Source: Rubinisphaera italica (lineage in GTDB: Bacteria; Planctomycetota; Planctomycetia; Planctomycetales; Planctomycetaceae). From it: DNA of 64,000 bases. Below the pieces are notes generated by a model. That model was not told where the DNA came from, did no database searches, and saw only the letters and a program-made list of their open reading frames with translations. The DNA lies in assembly GCF_007859715.1 (NCBI RefSeq), contig NZ_SJPG01000001.1, positions 4,826,001 through 4,890,000 on the forward strand, in the 5' to 3' direction. How positions within the stretch are numbered: position 1 is the first letter of the stretch; each line of letters begins with the position of its first letter. Below are positions 35,259 through 46,308 of this stretch, piece by piece. The position numbers were made by a program, and so were the translations under genes.

Positions 35259-35412
35259 GGCTTCTGCACAGTCTTACAACTAATAGTCTTCGCAGTTGAT
35301 CATCTTCACCAGGGAAGACGATGCACATCCAGTATCTGAAATCACATTACTGTGACAATATTTGTAATATCTTTGAGACCCACTCGCCTCCAATGGAATT
35401 AGCCTCGACTGG

Positions 35413-35781
35413 CTAAAATACGTCTCGAGCCAGGGAAACAATTTTCATAAAACGAGCTTCCCGCAACTCACGAGCAACTGCTCCGAAGATACGAGTGCCT
35501 CGTGGATTGCCATCCTTGTCAACAAGAACGACTGCATTTTTATCGAAACGAACATAACTGCCATCATCACGGCGAGTTTTCTGTCGTGTTCGGACAATAA
35601 CTGCTCGGGCAACCTGGCCTTTTTTGACAGGGCTACCGGGCAGTGTCTTTTGAATACTGACGATGATCACATCACCAATTTTAGCAGTACGTCGGCCTGT
35701 GCCACCTAAGACGCGAATACAACGGGCAATTTTTGCACCGGTATTATCAGCGACTTCCACAACGGTTTGCATCTGAATCAT
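35413..35781 (-). CDS. rplN: Ribosomal protein uL14
   Basis: 50S protein at the subunit interface, 122 aa. [19 protein letters not shown] and [20 protein letters not shown] are diagnostic, and the C terminus has [20 protein letters not shown]. It precedes rplX with a 154-nt gap. Confidence 0.97.
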   Translation of the reverse strand: MIQMQTVVEVADNTGAKIARCIRVLGGTGRRTAKIGDVIIVSIQKTLPGSPVKKGQVARAVIVRTRQKTRRDDGSYVRFDKNAVVLVDKDGNPRGTRIFGAVARELREARFMKIVSLARDVF

Positions 35782-35836
35782 GGGATCGACTCTTCAATCA
35801 ATTCGCAGCTTATTTGAATACTAACGCGGAGAATAC

Positions 35837-36136
35837 TTACTCGTCCGACACATTTTCCGCAGTTACGGGATCATCAATACGAGCAGCCATGGGATCAGTC
35901 ATGACTTCAACAATCCGCACCAGATCCCAACGCTTCAAGCGGGAGAGAGGGCGAGATTCAATAATCTCAACCTTATCCCCTTCTTTAGATTCGTTGTTCT
36001 CATCGTGAACATGACAGACTGTCTTTCGACTGACAATTTTGCCATATCGTGGATGCTGAAACAGTCGTTTCACTTCGACGCGGCGCGTCTTGTTCATTTT
36101 GTCACTGGCAACAATGCCGATCAGTTTCTTCTTCAT
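35837..36136 (-). CDS. rpsQ: Ribosomal protein uS17
   Basis: 30S assembly protein, 99 aa, with an OB fold: KLIGIVASDKMNKTRRVEV, FQHPRYGKIVSRKTVCHVHD and GDKVEIIESRPLSRLKRWDL. It is slightly longer than the E. coli form (84 aa), with an acidic C-terminal tail. Between rpmC and rplN. Confidence 0.95.
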   Translation of the reverse strand: MKKKLIGIVASDKMNKTRRVEVKRLFQHPRYGKIVSRKTVCHVHDENNESKEGDKVEIIESRPLSRLKRWDLVRIVEVMTDPMAARIDDPVTAENVSDE

Positions 36137-36193
36137 TCCAGATTCTGTCCGTCACAGGGTAGCGGATTTAGCCGCTTTGGTTGTTCTCAACAA

Positions 36194-36412
36194 TTATGAA
36201 TCACTTGATTCGACTGCAGCGAGTCGCTCGTTTTGAATCGTTTTGATCCGTGCAATCTCACGGCGTAACTCTTTTTTACGGCTAGGAGTATCGAGCTTCT
36301 CAGTTACAGCCTTAAACTGTAATTGAAAAAACTCTTTCTGCGTTTCTTTCAACGAAAAGCCTAATTGCTCATCGTTCTGTTCGCGTAATTCAGAAGCTTT
36401 TGACATTGTCAA
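36194..36412 (-). CDS. rpmC: Ribosomal protein uL29
   Basis: Short two-helix 50S protein by the tunnel exit, 72 aa. ASELREQNDEQLGFSLKETQ and REIARIKTIQNERLAAVE match L29. Between rplP and rpsQ, the standard place. Confidence 0.93.
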   Translation of the reverse strand: MTMSKASELREQNDEQLGFSLKETQKEFFQLQFKAVTEKLDTPSRKKELRREIARIKTIQNERLAAVESSDS

Positions 36413-36464
36413 ATCTCTCTACAGTGGCCAACAATTCGACCACCTCCGCTGACATATTCGGTTA

Positions 36465-37527
<1,063 letters not shown>

Positions 37528-37579
37528 AACTGTGACCTGTCTTGAATACGTCTCTAGCCGATGTTCAGTCGGCTTCTAT

Positions 37580-37924
37580 TTATGATAATTCAGGTGCATC
37601 CAATGCCACATGAATGTGGGCAAACTTCTTCTGCAACATATCTGCCCGACCGCGACCACGAGGCCAGACTCGCTTAAAACTAGGCCCCATATCGACACGA
37701 GCTTCTGTAATCTTCAAAGTAGCCGGGCTGCGTGCCCCACGATCTTCTGCGTTGGCGACAGCACTCTGCAGGACTTTTTCCAGCATTTTAGCGCCACGAT
37801 TCGGAAGGAAACGCAGTTGCTCCAAACCCTGGCTAGCCGTCATCCCTTTGACTAAGGCCGTAAAATGTCGGACCTTGGTCGGCGAGATCCGAGCGTACAT
37901 ATGTGATGCTTTGACTTTAGACAT
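37580..37924 (-). CDS. rplV: Ribosomal protein uL22
   Basis: Tunnel-lining 50S protein, 114 aa from ATG 37924. YARISPTKVRHFTALVKG, ANAEDRGARSPATLKITEA and FKRVWPRGRGRADML are diagnostic. The reading from 37948 adds eight residues not typical of the family. Confidence 0.94.
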   Translation of the reverse strand: MSKVKASHMYARISPTKVRHFTALVKGMTASQGLEQLRFLPNRGAKMLEKVLQSAVANAEDRGARSPATLKITEARVDMGPSFKRVWPRGRGRADMLQKKFAHIHVALDAPELS

Positions 37925-38012
37925 AACTATTCTCAATACCTGTTGCACTCACTCAGAGCGCCAGCCAAATAATGTCTTTCATAACCTTCAACGACCGCAG
38001 TGGAAGTTGAAA

Positions 38013-38282
38013 TTATCGCTTACCCTTAGCCCCATGGCCTCGGAACGTTCGCGTCAATGAAAACTCACCCAATTTGTGACCAACCATCTCTTCTGTCACA
38101 TAGACATTCAGATGGGCACGACCATTATGGACGAGAAAAGTATGACCGATAAACTCGGGAGCAATCGTTGAATTACGCGCCCAGGTTTTGATCGGCGTCT
38201 TCTTGCCGGCCTCATCCAGACGTGCAATTTTGTCCAACAGGTTATGATCCACATAAGGACCCTTTTTGAGGGAACGCCCCAT
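38013..38282 (-). CDS. rpsS: Ribosomal protein uS19
   Basis: 30S head protein, 89 aa. [39 protein letters not shown] and [19 protein letters not shown] are diagnostic. Between rplB and rplV. Confidence 0.97.
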   Translation of the reverse strand: MGRSLKKGPYVDHNLLDKIARLDEAGKKTPIKTWARNSTIAPEFIGHTFLVHNGRAHLNVYVTEEMVGHKLGEFSLTRTFRGHGAKGKR

Positions 38283-38343
38283 AACTTAACCCTAACTCCG
38301 AATAATCTCTTAACTTCAATAACCAGTCCCAACGACCGATTGC

Positions 38344-39198
38344 TTACTTCAGCTGACCATAACGTCTTGACTTACGCCGACGAATAATCGCCTTCGTTGA
38401 TGCCTTTTTACGCTTCCTGGTACGACCTCCCTTTGCCAACTTTCCAGTTGGACTACAAGGATGACGTCCTCCAGAGTTTCGACCTTCACCACCACCCATC
38501 GGGTGAGCAACTGGATTCATGACCGTACCGCGAACATGAGGACGACGCCCCTTCCAACGCTTACGACCAGCTTTCCCCAACCTGACCTTACTGTGCTCTG
38601 TATTGCCAAGTTGACCAATTGTTGCACGGCAGGAACTTGGTAAGCGACGAACTTCACCGGATGGCAAAGTAATCTGTGCCCATCCGCCTTCAGTCGCATT
38701 CATCACCGCAACACCACCAGCACTTCGGCATAATTGTGCCCCGCGACCTGGCTGCATCTCGATAGCATGAATTTCTGAACCCGCAGGAATGTTTGCCAAT
38801 GGCAGACAGTTTCCCATCTTAGGATCAGCCTTTGGGCCGTTTTCCAGCTTATCACCAGCCTTAAGGCCAACAGGAGCCAGAATATATGCCTTTTCTCCGC
38901 CCTCATACTGCAATAACGCAATACGGCAGGTTCGATTGGGATCATACTCGACTGAAATCACTTCAGCAGTCACACCATCAGTGCGTCGCTTGAAGTCAAT
39001 CACACGATACATCTTACGATGCCCGCCACCACGGTGACGAACTGTAATTTTGCCCTGATTGTTTCGACCCGAGTGCTTTTTCAGCCGCTTGAGCAGAGAC
39101 TTCTCTGGCTTCTTCTTTTTGTCCGTAATATCCGCAAAGTCACTAACGGACGCATTTCGGCGGCCTGGACTTGTCGGTTTATATTGTCGAATACCCAT
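38344..39198 (-). CDS. rplB: Ribosomal protein uL2
   Basis: Core 50S protein needed for peptidyl-transferase assembly, 284 aa. Contains [20 protein letters not shown], the segment [20 protein letters not shown] and [20 protein letters not shown], whose His corresponds to the conserved functional histidine. Ends with the basic [12 protein letters not shown]. Confidence 0.97.
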   Translation of the reverse strand: MGIRQYKPTSPGRRNASVSDFADITDKKKKPEKSLLKRLKKHSGRNNQGKITVRHRGGGHRKMYRVIDFKRRTDGVTAEVISVEYDPNRTCRIALLQYEGGEKAYILAPVGLKAGDKLENGPKADPKMGNCLPLANIPAGSEIHAIEMQPGRGAQLCRSAGGVAVMNATEGGWAQITLPSGEVRRLPSSCRATIGQLGNTEHSKVRLGKAGRKRWKGRRPHVRGTVMNPVAHPMGGGEGRNSGGRHPCSPTGKLAKGGRTRKRKKASTKAIIRRRKSRRYGQLK

Positions 39199-39260
39199 GA
39201 TCGACTTTCTGAATTCAATATCTCAAACACACAGCTGAACAAACAAAATGGAAGGCTTAC

Positions 39261-39575
39261 CTAGAAGAAAGAAATTCGATGCTCTGAATCGAGCTCAACA
39301 ATCGCCTTCTTCCAGTTTTGCGTATGAACCATCCCCGATTTTGTTCGACGAGGCTTGCCCTTACGATTCTGAGTTCGAACCTTAGTCACTTTAACATCCC
39401 AAAGCGACTCAACCGCCTTGCGGATCTGAGTTTTATTGGACTGTGCATGAACCTTGAAGGCGTAGACATTGTCTCGCTCCGCAAAGTGCGTACTTTTTTC
39501 CGTCACCAACGGCTTGAGAACAATCTGATAGGGCTCGAGATTCAAGCCCGAACCTGACTCCACAGACATACCCAA
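39261..39575 (-). CDS. rplW: Ribosomal protein uL23
   Basis: Tunnel-exit docking protein for chaperone and SRP, 104 aa. The segment EPYQIVLKPLVTEKSTHF opens the fold and SNKTQIRKAVESLWDVKVTK is diagnostic; the loop GKPRRTKSGMVHTQNWKKA follows. Two Met codons near the start leave the exact N terminus open by two residues. Confidence 0.94.
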   Translation of the reverse strand: MGMSVESGSGLNLEPYQIVLKPLVTEKSTHFAERDNVYAFKVHAQSNKTQIRKAVESLWDVKVTKVRTQNRKGKPRRTKSGMVHTQNWKKAIVELDSEHRISFF

Positions 39576-39643
39576 CCCCTTAAACTCACAAACAATCTAA
39601 AACTCGATACAAAACAACGAAAGGACTCAACCTGACTCGTTAA

Positions 39644-40276
39644 CTACTTCTCTGACTCTACACTTCGCAAGGAATCCAACGCCGACTTCGTCACCACCAA
39701 CATACGCTGATGCAGCAAATCATAGGCATTCAACCCCGCAGCCGGACTGACCCGAAGACCAGCAATATTCCGAGCCGACTTCCAGAAATTCACATTGTAA
39801 TCCTGTGTCGTCACAAGTGTTTTCGATGGATCCAGACCTAATCCGGAGAGCATCGTCACGACCGACTTCGTCTTCGGAGAATCAAACTGAATATCATCAA
39901 CCAGACGAACCTGCTCGTCTTCAAATTTACTCAACAGTGCCATTCGAGTCGCCAGACGTATCGCCTTCTTAGGAAGACGATAGCTCCAGTCGCGAGTTGT
40001 CTTGGCAAATGTGTGCCCACCACCTCGCCGAATTGGAGACCGCTTGCTACCCGCACGGGCATTACCAGTCCCCTTCTGGCGATACATTTTCTTCGTCGAG
40101 CCGCTGACCATCCCGCGAGATTTCGTAGCGGAAGTTCCGACGCGGCGATTTGCCTCATACATCACGACAACATCGTGAAGCAATTGCTTATTCACACCGG
40201 CAGCAAGCTCTGCAGGATCGAACTCGTAAGTCCCAACCTCTGAACCTTGCTGATTATAAATTGGTAATGAAATCAT
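39644..40276 (-). CDS. rplD: Ribosomal protein uL4
   Basis: Tunnel-constriction protein, 210 aa from ATG 40276, with GTG 40282 as alternative. KMYRQKGTGNARAGSKRSPI and RRGGGHTFAKTTRDWSYRLP form the extended loop, and the C terminus has NAYDLLHQRMLVVTKSALD. In E. coli L4 represses its own operon; no evidence for or against that here. Confidence 0.94.
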   Translation of the reverse strand: MISLPIYNQQGSEVGTYEFDPAELAAGVNKQLLHDVVVMYEANRRVGTSATKSRGMVSGSTKKMYRQKGTGNARAGSKRSPIRRGGGHTFAKTTRDWSYRLPKKAIRLATRMALLSKFEDEQVRLVDDIQFDSPKTKSVVTMLSGLGLDPSKTLVTTQDYNVNFWKSARNIAGLRVSPAAGLNAYDLLHQRMLVVTKSALDSLRSVESEK

Positions 40277-40344
40277 TTCCACTAACTCCGACCACCCTAC
40301 GGCAGCACCGCTGTATTAATAACTTCCGAGAACAAAGCCCAGAA

Positions 40345-41040
40345 TTAACCCATCTTGTTTGTTTGGCGAACAATCACATAACCGCCCGTCACACCAGGCA
40401 CCGCACCCTTAACGAGCAGCAAGCCCTCTTCCTCAATAACACGAACCACTTTCAAATTTCGCATTGTGATCTGGCAGTTACCATACTGACCAGCCATCTT
40501 CGTCCCCTTAAGAACTCGACTTGGATCAGCACTCTGACCAATGGACCCACCATGACGGTGAACCTTTTTCACCCCGTGAGTAGCTCGCTGACCAGCAAAG
40601 TTATGACGCTTCATCACACCCGCAGTACCGCGACCCTTTGATGTACCAATGACATCTACGTGCGAAATCTCTGCGAAATGAGATACTGTCAAAACCTGAC
40701 CAACATCCAACCCGTGATCTTCACCCTCTGTGCGAAACTCGCGAACATACCGCTGAGGCTCGCAATCCGCCTTGGCCAACAACTCAACACCAGCCTCTGT
40801 CCGAGACCGACGACGCTTGCTGTTAATCTCCGCAACATGACCACGCTCAGCTTTCGTCGCCAAGCGACGAGGCTTATCGCCAAAGCCAAGTTGCACTGCC
40901 TCATAACCATCCCGCTCAACAGTACGAACCTGCATCACAGGACATGGACCCAACTCCAACACAGTGACAGGCACAACCACGCCAGCCTCTATATAGACCT
41001 GAGTCATTCCGATTTTTCGTCCGAGCAGCCCTACTGGCAT
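40345..41040 (-). CDS. rplC: Ribosomal protein uL3
   Basis: 50S assembly-initiator protein, 231 aa. LLGRKIGMTQVYIEAGVVVP begins it and GRGTAGVMKRHNFAGQRATH followed by KVHRHGGSIGQSADPSRVLK is the L3 signature. It follows rpsJ by 175 nt without a gene. Confidence 0.95.
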   Translation of the reverse strand: MPVGLLGRKIGMTQVYIEAGVVVPVTVLELGPCPVMQVRTVERDGYEAVQLGFGDKPRRLATKAERGHVAEINSKRRRSRTEAGVELLAKADCEPQRYVREFRTEGEDHGLDVGQVLTVSHFAEISHVDVIGTSKGRGTAGVMKRHNFAGQRATHGVKKVHRHGGSIGQSADPSRVLKGTKMAGQYGNCQITMRNLKVVRVIEEEGLLLVKGAVPGVTGGYVIVRQTNKMG

Positions 41041-41215
41041 GTCTCATCTTCCCCGAATCAGTACGCCCGAAAAACGAGCGCGAACCGAAATCACAATAAT
41101 TACCAACAAATAGTTCGATGACCTGCACGGCCACTGCGAGCCAATAGAAATTAACGAAAACAGATTCGCCAACCCCACTTTTCCCGGGCAACACAACCCG
41201 AAAGGGCCCTTGCCA

Positions 41216-41539
41216 CTAGGCAGTCGCTTTAATCTTGATATCCACGCCAGCAGGCAACGACAACTTATTCAAAGCGTCAATAGTTTTACCCGTCGGCTGC
41301 ACGATATCAATCACTCGCTTGTGAGTTCGAATCTCGAACTGCTCACGAGACTTTTTATCGATGTGCGGGCTACGCAAGACCGTATACCGCTCAATTCGCG
41401 TTGGCAATGGAATTGGACCGTGAACGATCGCACCTGTACGCTTGGCTGTATCTACAATATCCGATGCGGACTGATCCAGCACTGAATGATCGTAAGCCTC
41501 CATCCGAATACGGATTTTTTCCTGAGATCCTGCGGACAC
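41216..41539 (-). CDS. rpsJ: Ribosomal protein uS10
   Basis: 30S protein, also the NusB partner in antitermination; 107 aa. [39 protein letters not shown] and [18 protein letters not shown] are diagnostic. First gene of the S10-spc unit, with a sigma-70-type promoter about 150 nt upstream. rpsL, rpsG, fusA and tuf, which precede it in many bacteria, are not in this window. Confidence 0.96.
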   Translation of the reverse strand: MSAGSQEKIRIRMEAYDHSVLDQSASDIVDTAKRTGAIVHGPIPLPTRIERYTVLRSPHIDKKSREQFEIRTHKRVIDIVQPTGKTIDALNKLSLPAGVDIKIKATA

Positions 41540-41867
41540 TCCGCCACCCCTTTTTTGCCATGAACGCGAATGTAAAAAATCATATCAACACACGAGCAAC
41601 CAGATGCCGTGCGGAGGGAACGCTACCGCTGTCCATCGAAAAATCGATCAACTTAAGCAGTTTCCCACGTCTTCCCGAATGGGGAAGCGGGGATAGTACT
41701 AGTCTCGCTAAACCTTGTCAACGAAACAGGCCTGTTTTTTCTTAAACAAATCTTAGATCAAACTTCAAAAACACTTTTCGACGTTTATGACCCAGTCCGT
41801 TATTGAATTCAAAGCGGTTTTGCGAGTCAAGTACACAACACTATCGGCTGCACGACCCTCAAAATGT
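41540..41867. other. 328-nt intergenic region upstream of rpsJ
   Basis: Contains the S10-spc promoter (41693-41721) and an untranslated leader of about 145 nt that could be a site of autoregulation. No gene supported. Confidence 0.6.
41693..41721 (-). promoter_or_regulatory. Sigma-70 promoter for the S10-spc ribosomal operon
   Basis: Minus strand: TTGACA (41716-41721), exactly 17 nt, then TACTAT (41693-41698). The -35 is a perfect consensus match and the -10 matches at 5 of 6 positions. Start of transcription would fall near 41686. Confidence 0.75.
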
Positions 41868-42806
41868 TTAACGGAACACTTCCCATTCCTGATGTTTAAC
41901 AGACGAACGCCTCACAATCCAGTCAGGAAGACGATTAAATTTATCTGCCAATTCATTATTCACGGAAATGTCAACCAGACCGGCATGCCCGAACAACAAG
42001 TATCTCAGCCGTAACGGCTTTTCCTGGGAAATGAGTAACGATTGCTCTCGACAGGCCGATGGCCCCATCCAGCCATCTTCCCGAACATGCCAGCCAGGTG
42101 GCGAGTTGGGATTGGCTTGATGATTGATACAGGTGATCCCTTCTTGAATTTCTCGACGACTTTTTCCGAGTCCCGTTAAAACACTCCCGGAATAGTCGAC
42201 CCACTGATTCGACTGCCCAAATATGGCTGGCTCGCCTGAGCGGCCCTGATTATCCGTGATTAAACCATTCCCAAAGTAAGCCGAGATGGTTTTCGCCAGC
42301 CTGATGGCGAGAAACCCGAAGTTCGTCTGCCCCAGTTCCAATTCTTTTGAGGTCGGGGTGAATGTCGATTGCAGTTCGAGAATTGTCCCACCCGACTCAT
42401 GCAATCGAAATCCTGCCACCAATTCCTGGGTCATCAATGGCTGAGGATTATGCCCGTCGTGCCAGTCGAGATTCACCGCCATGATGGCTTCATCCGCTCC
42501 ATCGCGATAGCAAAGCCACTCTTTCTGGCGAATATAAGCGGTTTCGTTATTCGACCAGAAGTCAATTCCCTGAACTTTATGATGGGCAAACCAGATCGAT
42601 TGATGATGATCGTGATTCGGAGCACCGGGATGCCCCATGCGTGTCAATGGCTCATTGGATGGACCGCAGAATGGAAAGAAATATGGTCGCCTCGATTCCG
42701 TCCCAAAGTTCCAGCGGATTTTCTCAACCCCATCCACACGAAACGAAACTTGGGATTGCGGCTGCTGGAGTGCCTGAAATCTTGAAGATTGCATAATCGA
42801 GTCCAT
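41868..42806 (-). CDS. PmoA-like family protein (DUF6807)
   Basis: A 312-aa protein of the family named PmoA in Pfam from a doubtful methane-oxygenase annotation; its function is not established. Recognised by RPYFFPFCGPSNEPLTRMGH, then APNHDHHQSIWFAHHKVQGI and DFWSN, which is the family signature with its HDHHQS histidines. The rest is beta-rich. No signal peptide is visible. Convergent with nothing; it reads toward rpsJ with no terminator seen. In other planctomycetes such genes often accompany sulfatases or sugar enzymes, none of which is here. Confidence 0.8.
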   Translation of the reverse strand: MDSIMQSSRFQALQQPQSQVSFRVDGVEKIRWNFGTESRRPYFFPFCGPSNEPLTRMGHPGAPNHDHHQSIWFAHHKVQGIDFWSNNETAYIRQKEWLCYRDGADEAIMAVNLDWHDGHNPQPLMTQELVAGFRLHESGGTILELQSTFTPTSKELELGQTNFGFLAIRLAKTISAYFGNGLITDNQGRSGEPAIFGQSNQWVDYSGSVLTGLGKSRREIQEGITCINHQANPNSPPGWHVREDGWMGPSACREQSLLISQEKPLRLRYLLFGHAGLVDISVNNELADKFNRLPDWIVRRSSVKHQEWEVFR

Positions 42807-42970
42807 AAATCACCAGGTTTCATTGTAAGATCTGCATTGAGAAACATACGAAAAGATTTTTTGACACAAATGAGATGTTTTCGCTACATAGACCACACGG
42901 GCATGTTCTCACGCCTGATTGATTCCCCGCGCCAGCCTCCAACCCTCTTCTACATAAAAGACATAACGAT

Positions 42971-43726
42971 ATGTATCGATTATTTCTTCTCACTCTAGTC
43001 TGCCTGACAGTCGGCTGCACTTCAACGACGACGACAAATACCGCACGATCCGCTAAGGAGCAAATGCTGGTTTCAAATGCGGTCGATCAATCTCTGGACA
43101 AGGTCGATTTCACGCCGTTTGCAAACAGAAACGTCTTCCTGAACGACAAATACGTCGATTGTGTCGACAAAAGCTACGTCATTTCCTCAATTCGCCATCG
43201 ATTATTACGCGGGGGAGCCCGACTGGTTCCTAAAGAGGAAGAAGCGGATCTGATTGTGGAAGCTCGAGCAGGAGCGATTGGTACGCATTCCCAGGAAGCC
43301 TATCTGGGAACTCCGGAAGTTGTTCTGCCTGGAATGCTTACCTTGCCGGAAATGCGTTTGATTGAGCGGAATAATCAAAAAGGGATCGCCAAAATTGGTC
43401 TGGTTGCCTACGACGCCAAAACGCGTGCTCCACTGGGATCGGGTGGAATGTCTCTCGCGGAATCTGACGACAGCAACTACTTCATGCTCGGAATTGGACC
43501 TTACCAGGGAGGCTCAATTAACAAGGAAATCAAAGAAGGAAAGAAGGTTCTGGGCGGGAAAAAATCTCAGAAAATCCCACAATCAGTCGCCTTCTCATCT
43601 CCACCTGCCAGCAATCCGGTTCTGGAACCTGCTGGAACACTGCATCTGGCTTCCGGTCAGGAAGAGAAAAAACCAGAGGAAAAGAAATCCGCTCAAACCA
43701 CAGATGCACCAGCCTGGGCGAAATAG
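42971..43726 (+). CDS. Lipoprotein, DUF6655-like
   Basis: A 251-aa protein with a lipoprotein signal: RLFLLTLVCLTVGCTSTTTT, lipobox LTVG/C (Cys 16). The mature part includes LLRGGARLVPKEEEADLIVE and IGPYQGGS, in line with the planctomycete DUF6655 family, then a Lys/Glu/Pro-rich low-complexity tail. Envelope location is inferred from the lipobox; function unknown. Confidence 0.75.
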   Translation: MYRLFLLTLVCLTVGCTSTTTTNTARSAKEQMLVSNAVDQSLDKVDFTPFANRNVFLNDKYVDCVDKSYVISSIRHRLLRGGARLVPKEEEADLIVEARAGAIGTHSQEAYLGTPEVVLPGMLTLPEMRLIERNNQKGIAKIGLVAYDAKTRAPLGSGGMSLAESDDSNYFMLGIGPYQGGSINKEIKEGKKVLGGKKSQKIPQSVAFSSPPASNPVLEPAGTLHLASGQEEKKPEEKKSAQTTDAPAWAK

Positions 43727-43783
43727 GATAACACCAGATAACGGCAGAACGATCCAAACTGCATAGCTATCAATCCGACGACA

Positions 43784-44716
43784 TCACCTGGGTGGTGGAA
43801 ACGGAGGTCTTCGCCCCGGTCCGCCGGGAAATGGGGGGCCGCGTTTCGCGAAGCTCGCATCGGGCGTCCCTCGAAAATACCGTGGAATAAACGGAAAATC
43901 CTCCGTCACGTAATAGTGATAAATTCCGCCTGGATACTCCGGCGTGACACCTTCCCGCCCATTGCATTCGTCGAGATCGCCGCTCCCTTCAACAAATTCG
44001 TAGTCTTCGACGAACGTTCCATCGTAAGATTTCCCAGGACCACCGGGCCGTTGCCCCGATTTAACACGATAGCTCGACTTCATTCTCTTTAACCCCGAAG
44101 ACAGATCCTGAGGATTCCGGTATCCCTCAGAGCTATAAATCGGGAAGCCATCGGCTGCATAGCCAATCAGGATGGGATCGGTATGACTCGAACTTTCTTC
44201 TCGAATCTCCACCAGCCCTGTCGGTAAACCATGGTAATGGTAGCCCCCGTCAGGCTGGACGTGGGCATGATGCTCATCGAGTCCCAGATTGATTTTTCCG
44301 GAATTCGCTTCGTACTGCCAGCCAGAACGTCGATCCCGATTCCAGAACTCCGCTGCCCCGGGGTCAAAAGGGACTCCATTCAGCGCAACTCCAAATCGAT
44401 TCATTCCCACAGGCGTGACTGTGCGTGCCTGCTCAGGTTGGAGTGGCATTCGAAATTGATACTGCTGCGCAGAAACCCGATTGGGATTCCCCCGCCGCGG
44501 AAACTGCCCCGGTTGATGATCGGGCAAGCCATTGCTGGTCACAATTCGATATTCCCCTTTTTCAGCCATCGTAACCCGACTGGCAGAGGAATTCCCTGAC
44601 AAATGCGTGTGAGCAGGTTGACCGGGAGCATCGTGAGCCTCCGCCTGAACTCCCCGGAAGAACAGACCACCACACATCAGGCATACTCTGAATAACTGAT
44701 CGTATTGAAAATTCAT
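43784..44716 (-). CDS. YHYH domain-containing exported protein
   Basis: About 310 aa from ATG 44716, which places a hydrophobic signal-like segment (LFRVCLMCGGLFFRGVQAEA) at the N terminus. The name-giving motif GGYHYHGLPTGLVE lies mid-protein with HHAHVQPDG before it and DPILIGYAADGFPIYSSEGY after it; GIYHYYVTEDFPFIPRYFRG near the end completes the domain. The C terminus is Pro/Gly/Arg rich. The reading from 44773 would put 19 charged residues before the signal. Biochemical function of the domain is unknown. Confidence 0.85.
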   Translation of the reverse strand: MNFQYDQLFRVCLMCGGLFFRGVQAEAHDAPGQPAHTHLSGNSSASRVTMAEKGEYRIVTSNGLPDHQPGQFPRRGNPNRVSAQQYQFRMPLQPEQARTVTPVGMNRFGVALNGVPFDPGAAEFWNRDRRSGWQYEANSGKINLGLDEHHAHVQPDGGYHYHGLPTGLVEIREESSSHTDPILIGYAADGFPIYSSEGYRNPQDLSSGLKRMKSSYRVKSGQRPGGPGKSYDGTFVEDYEFVEGSGDLDECNGREGVTPEYPGGIYHYYVTEDFPFIPRYFRGTPDASFAKRGPPFPGGPGRRPPFPPPR

Positions 44717-45134
44717 TCGTCGACTTTTCGGAAATGCAGAAGGTTTGGAACAGGCTCTTTCGCGTAAACTCATTATCGTGGTCAGTAACGGATTGTTAAT
44801 TCAGGATTCCACAACCAGTCGACTTGTCTGCAATAACAATTGGTTTCCAAACAAACATTCAACTCCGTAGTTATACTGAATGAGGTTGGAATTCATGAAA
44901 AAGTCTCTCAGAACAATGATTTCCGTGCGTAGAAAATTGACAAGTGACGTCGTATGATGACTGGCACAGGAATCGATCTGGAGCAGTGAGAAATTACTCC
45001 CCGCACACTCGCGATGAAGAAAGAACTGGCGAGTCCCCAGGTTTCCCCAATTTTTTAATGAACCAGGAAACCGATCTTGCGACCGCATGCAACGGTGTTG
45101 ATCGGAATCTCATAGATAGACAGGTGAAGTTCCA
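44717..45134. other. 418-nt intergenic region
   Basis: Divergent gap between the YHYH gene and the PIN-TRAM gene. A TTGACA (44937-44942) and a TATGAT (44953-44958) occur, but they are only 10 nt apart, so no promoter is called. Nothing else seen. Confidence 0.45.
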
Positions 45135-46220
45135 ATGCTTTTGGGAATTATTCGAGCGGTTTTTATCTGCATCGCGGCTGGTGCCTTTGCGACTTTTGTC
45201 AGCCAGACGGATGGATTACCGGATGTCATTCAAAATCATCGCTTCCCCACATTCTTCGGCTTGATGGCCATCGCCGTCGGTGTGATTGTGGTCGATGTGC
45301 TAATTCGTCGAAAACGAATTGAAGACCTCTCCGCTCTTTACTTTGGCCTGCTGATTGGTGTTTTGCTCAGCTACTTATTGATCCAGGCCGTCGAACCGAT
45401 GTTCGAGCAGGCCTTCGCCGCCCAAGGGCGTGGCTATTACAATATGTTTACGATGGTCGTCGTACTCACCCTCCCCTACTTCTGCATTTCATTCCTGATG
45501 CAGACCAAGGATGACTTCCGATTTATCATCCCGTATGTCGAGTTCTCTCGCGAACTCAAAGGGGGACGACCACTGGTTGTTGACAGTCATGCACTGATTG
45601 ACGGTCGAATTGCAGAACTCGTCGAAACGCATGTCATCGACTCGCAACTGCTCGTACCTGATTTCGTTCTCGAAGATCTCCAGCGAATCGCGGACAGTGG
45701 CGACAAAGTCCGACGCGGCCGCGGACGGCGAGGGCTCGATGTACTCAGCCGTATCCAGCAACATCCTCATGCCGAGATCCGCATTCACAACACGAGCACA
45801 ACTCGCGGAAAAACGAAATCGTCTTCGCACGATCAACTGCTCATCGATGTCGCAATTGCAGTCAGTGGCCGAATTGTGACGAACGACGTCAATATTAATA
45901 AAATTGCCAGCGTTCAGAATGTCGATGTTGTGAACCTGAACGATGTTTCCAATGCCCTCAAGCCAAAATACATCCCAGGCGAACATGTACGGATTCAGCT
46001 TATGAAAGAAGGGGAATCGTATGGTCAGGGGGTCGGGTATCTCGACGACGGCACGATGGTCGTTTGCGAACAGGGCAAGGATCTTGTTGGCCAGGAAGTC
46101 GATGTTGAAGTGACCAGCGTATTGCAAAACAGTGCGGGTCGCATGATTTTCGGAAAGCCCAGTGGCTCCGAAACTTCTACCCCCAGTCGAATAACCCGCT
46201 CGTCAAAATCTTCCGATTAA
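45135..46220 (+). CDS. Membrane-anchored PIN-TRAM domain protein (YacL-like)
   Basis: A 361-aa protein with four N-terminal transmembrane helices (about residues 4-20, 37-55, 64-84 and 97-117), a PIN nuclease-like domain starting [13 protein letters not shown], and a C-terminal TRAM domain ([40 protein letters not shown]). PIN acidic residues are visible in [20 protein letters not shown] and VTNDVNINK. This is the architecture of Bacillus YacL and relatives, whose substrate is not settled. The C terminus is a Ser/Thr-rich tail. Confidence 0.88.
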   Translation: MLLGIIRAVFICIAAGAFATFVSQTDGLPDVIQNHRFPTFFGLMAIAVGVIVVDVLIRRKRIEDLSALYFGLLIGVLLSYLLIQAVEPMFEQAFAAQGRGYYNMFTMVVVLTLPYFCISFLMQTKDDFRFIIPYVEFSRELKGGRPLVVDSHALIDGRIAELVETHVIDSQLLVPDFVLEDLQRIADSGDKVRRGRGRRGLDVLSRIQQHPHAEIRIHNTSTTRGKTKSSSHDQLLIDVAIAVSGRIVTNDVNINKIASVQNVDVVNLNDVSNALKPKYIPGEHVRIQLMKEGESYGQGVGYLDDGTMVVCEQGKDLVGQEVDVEVTSVLQNSAGRMIFGKPSGSETSTPSRITRSSKSSD

Positions 46221-46308
46221 TATTGTTTTCGTAAATGACAGAGGCGGTTCCGGCTGAAATTGTACCGCGCGAATTCTTATAGTGTTTCTTTTGACGATTG
46301 ACCCATCG

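Noticed and set aside
44937..44958. TTGACA / TATGAT promoter before the PIN-TRAM gene
   Set aside because: Spacing is 10 nt, too short for a sigma-70 promoter.
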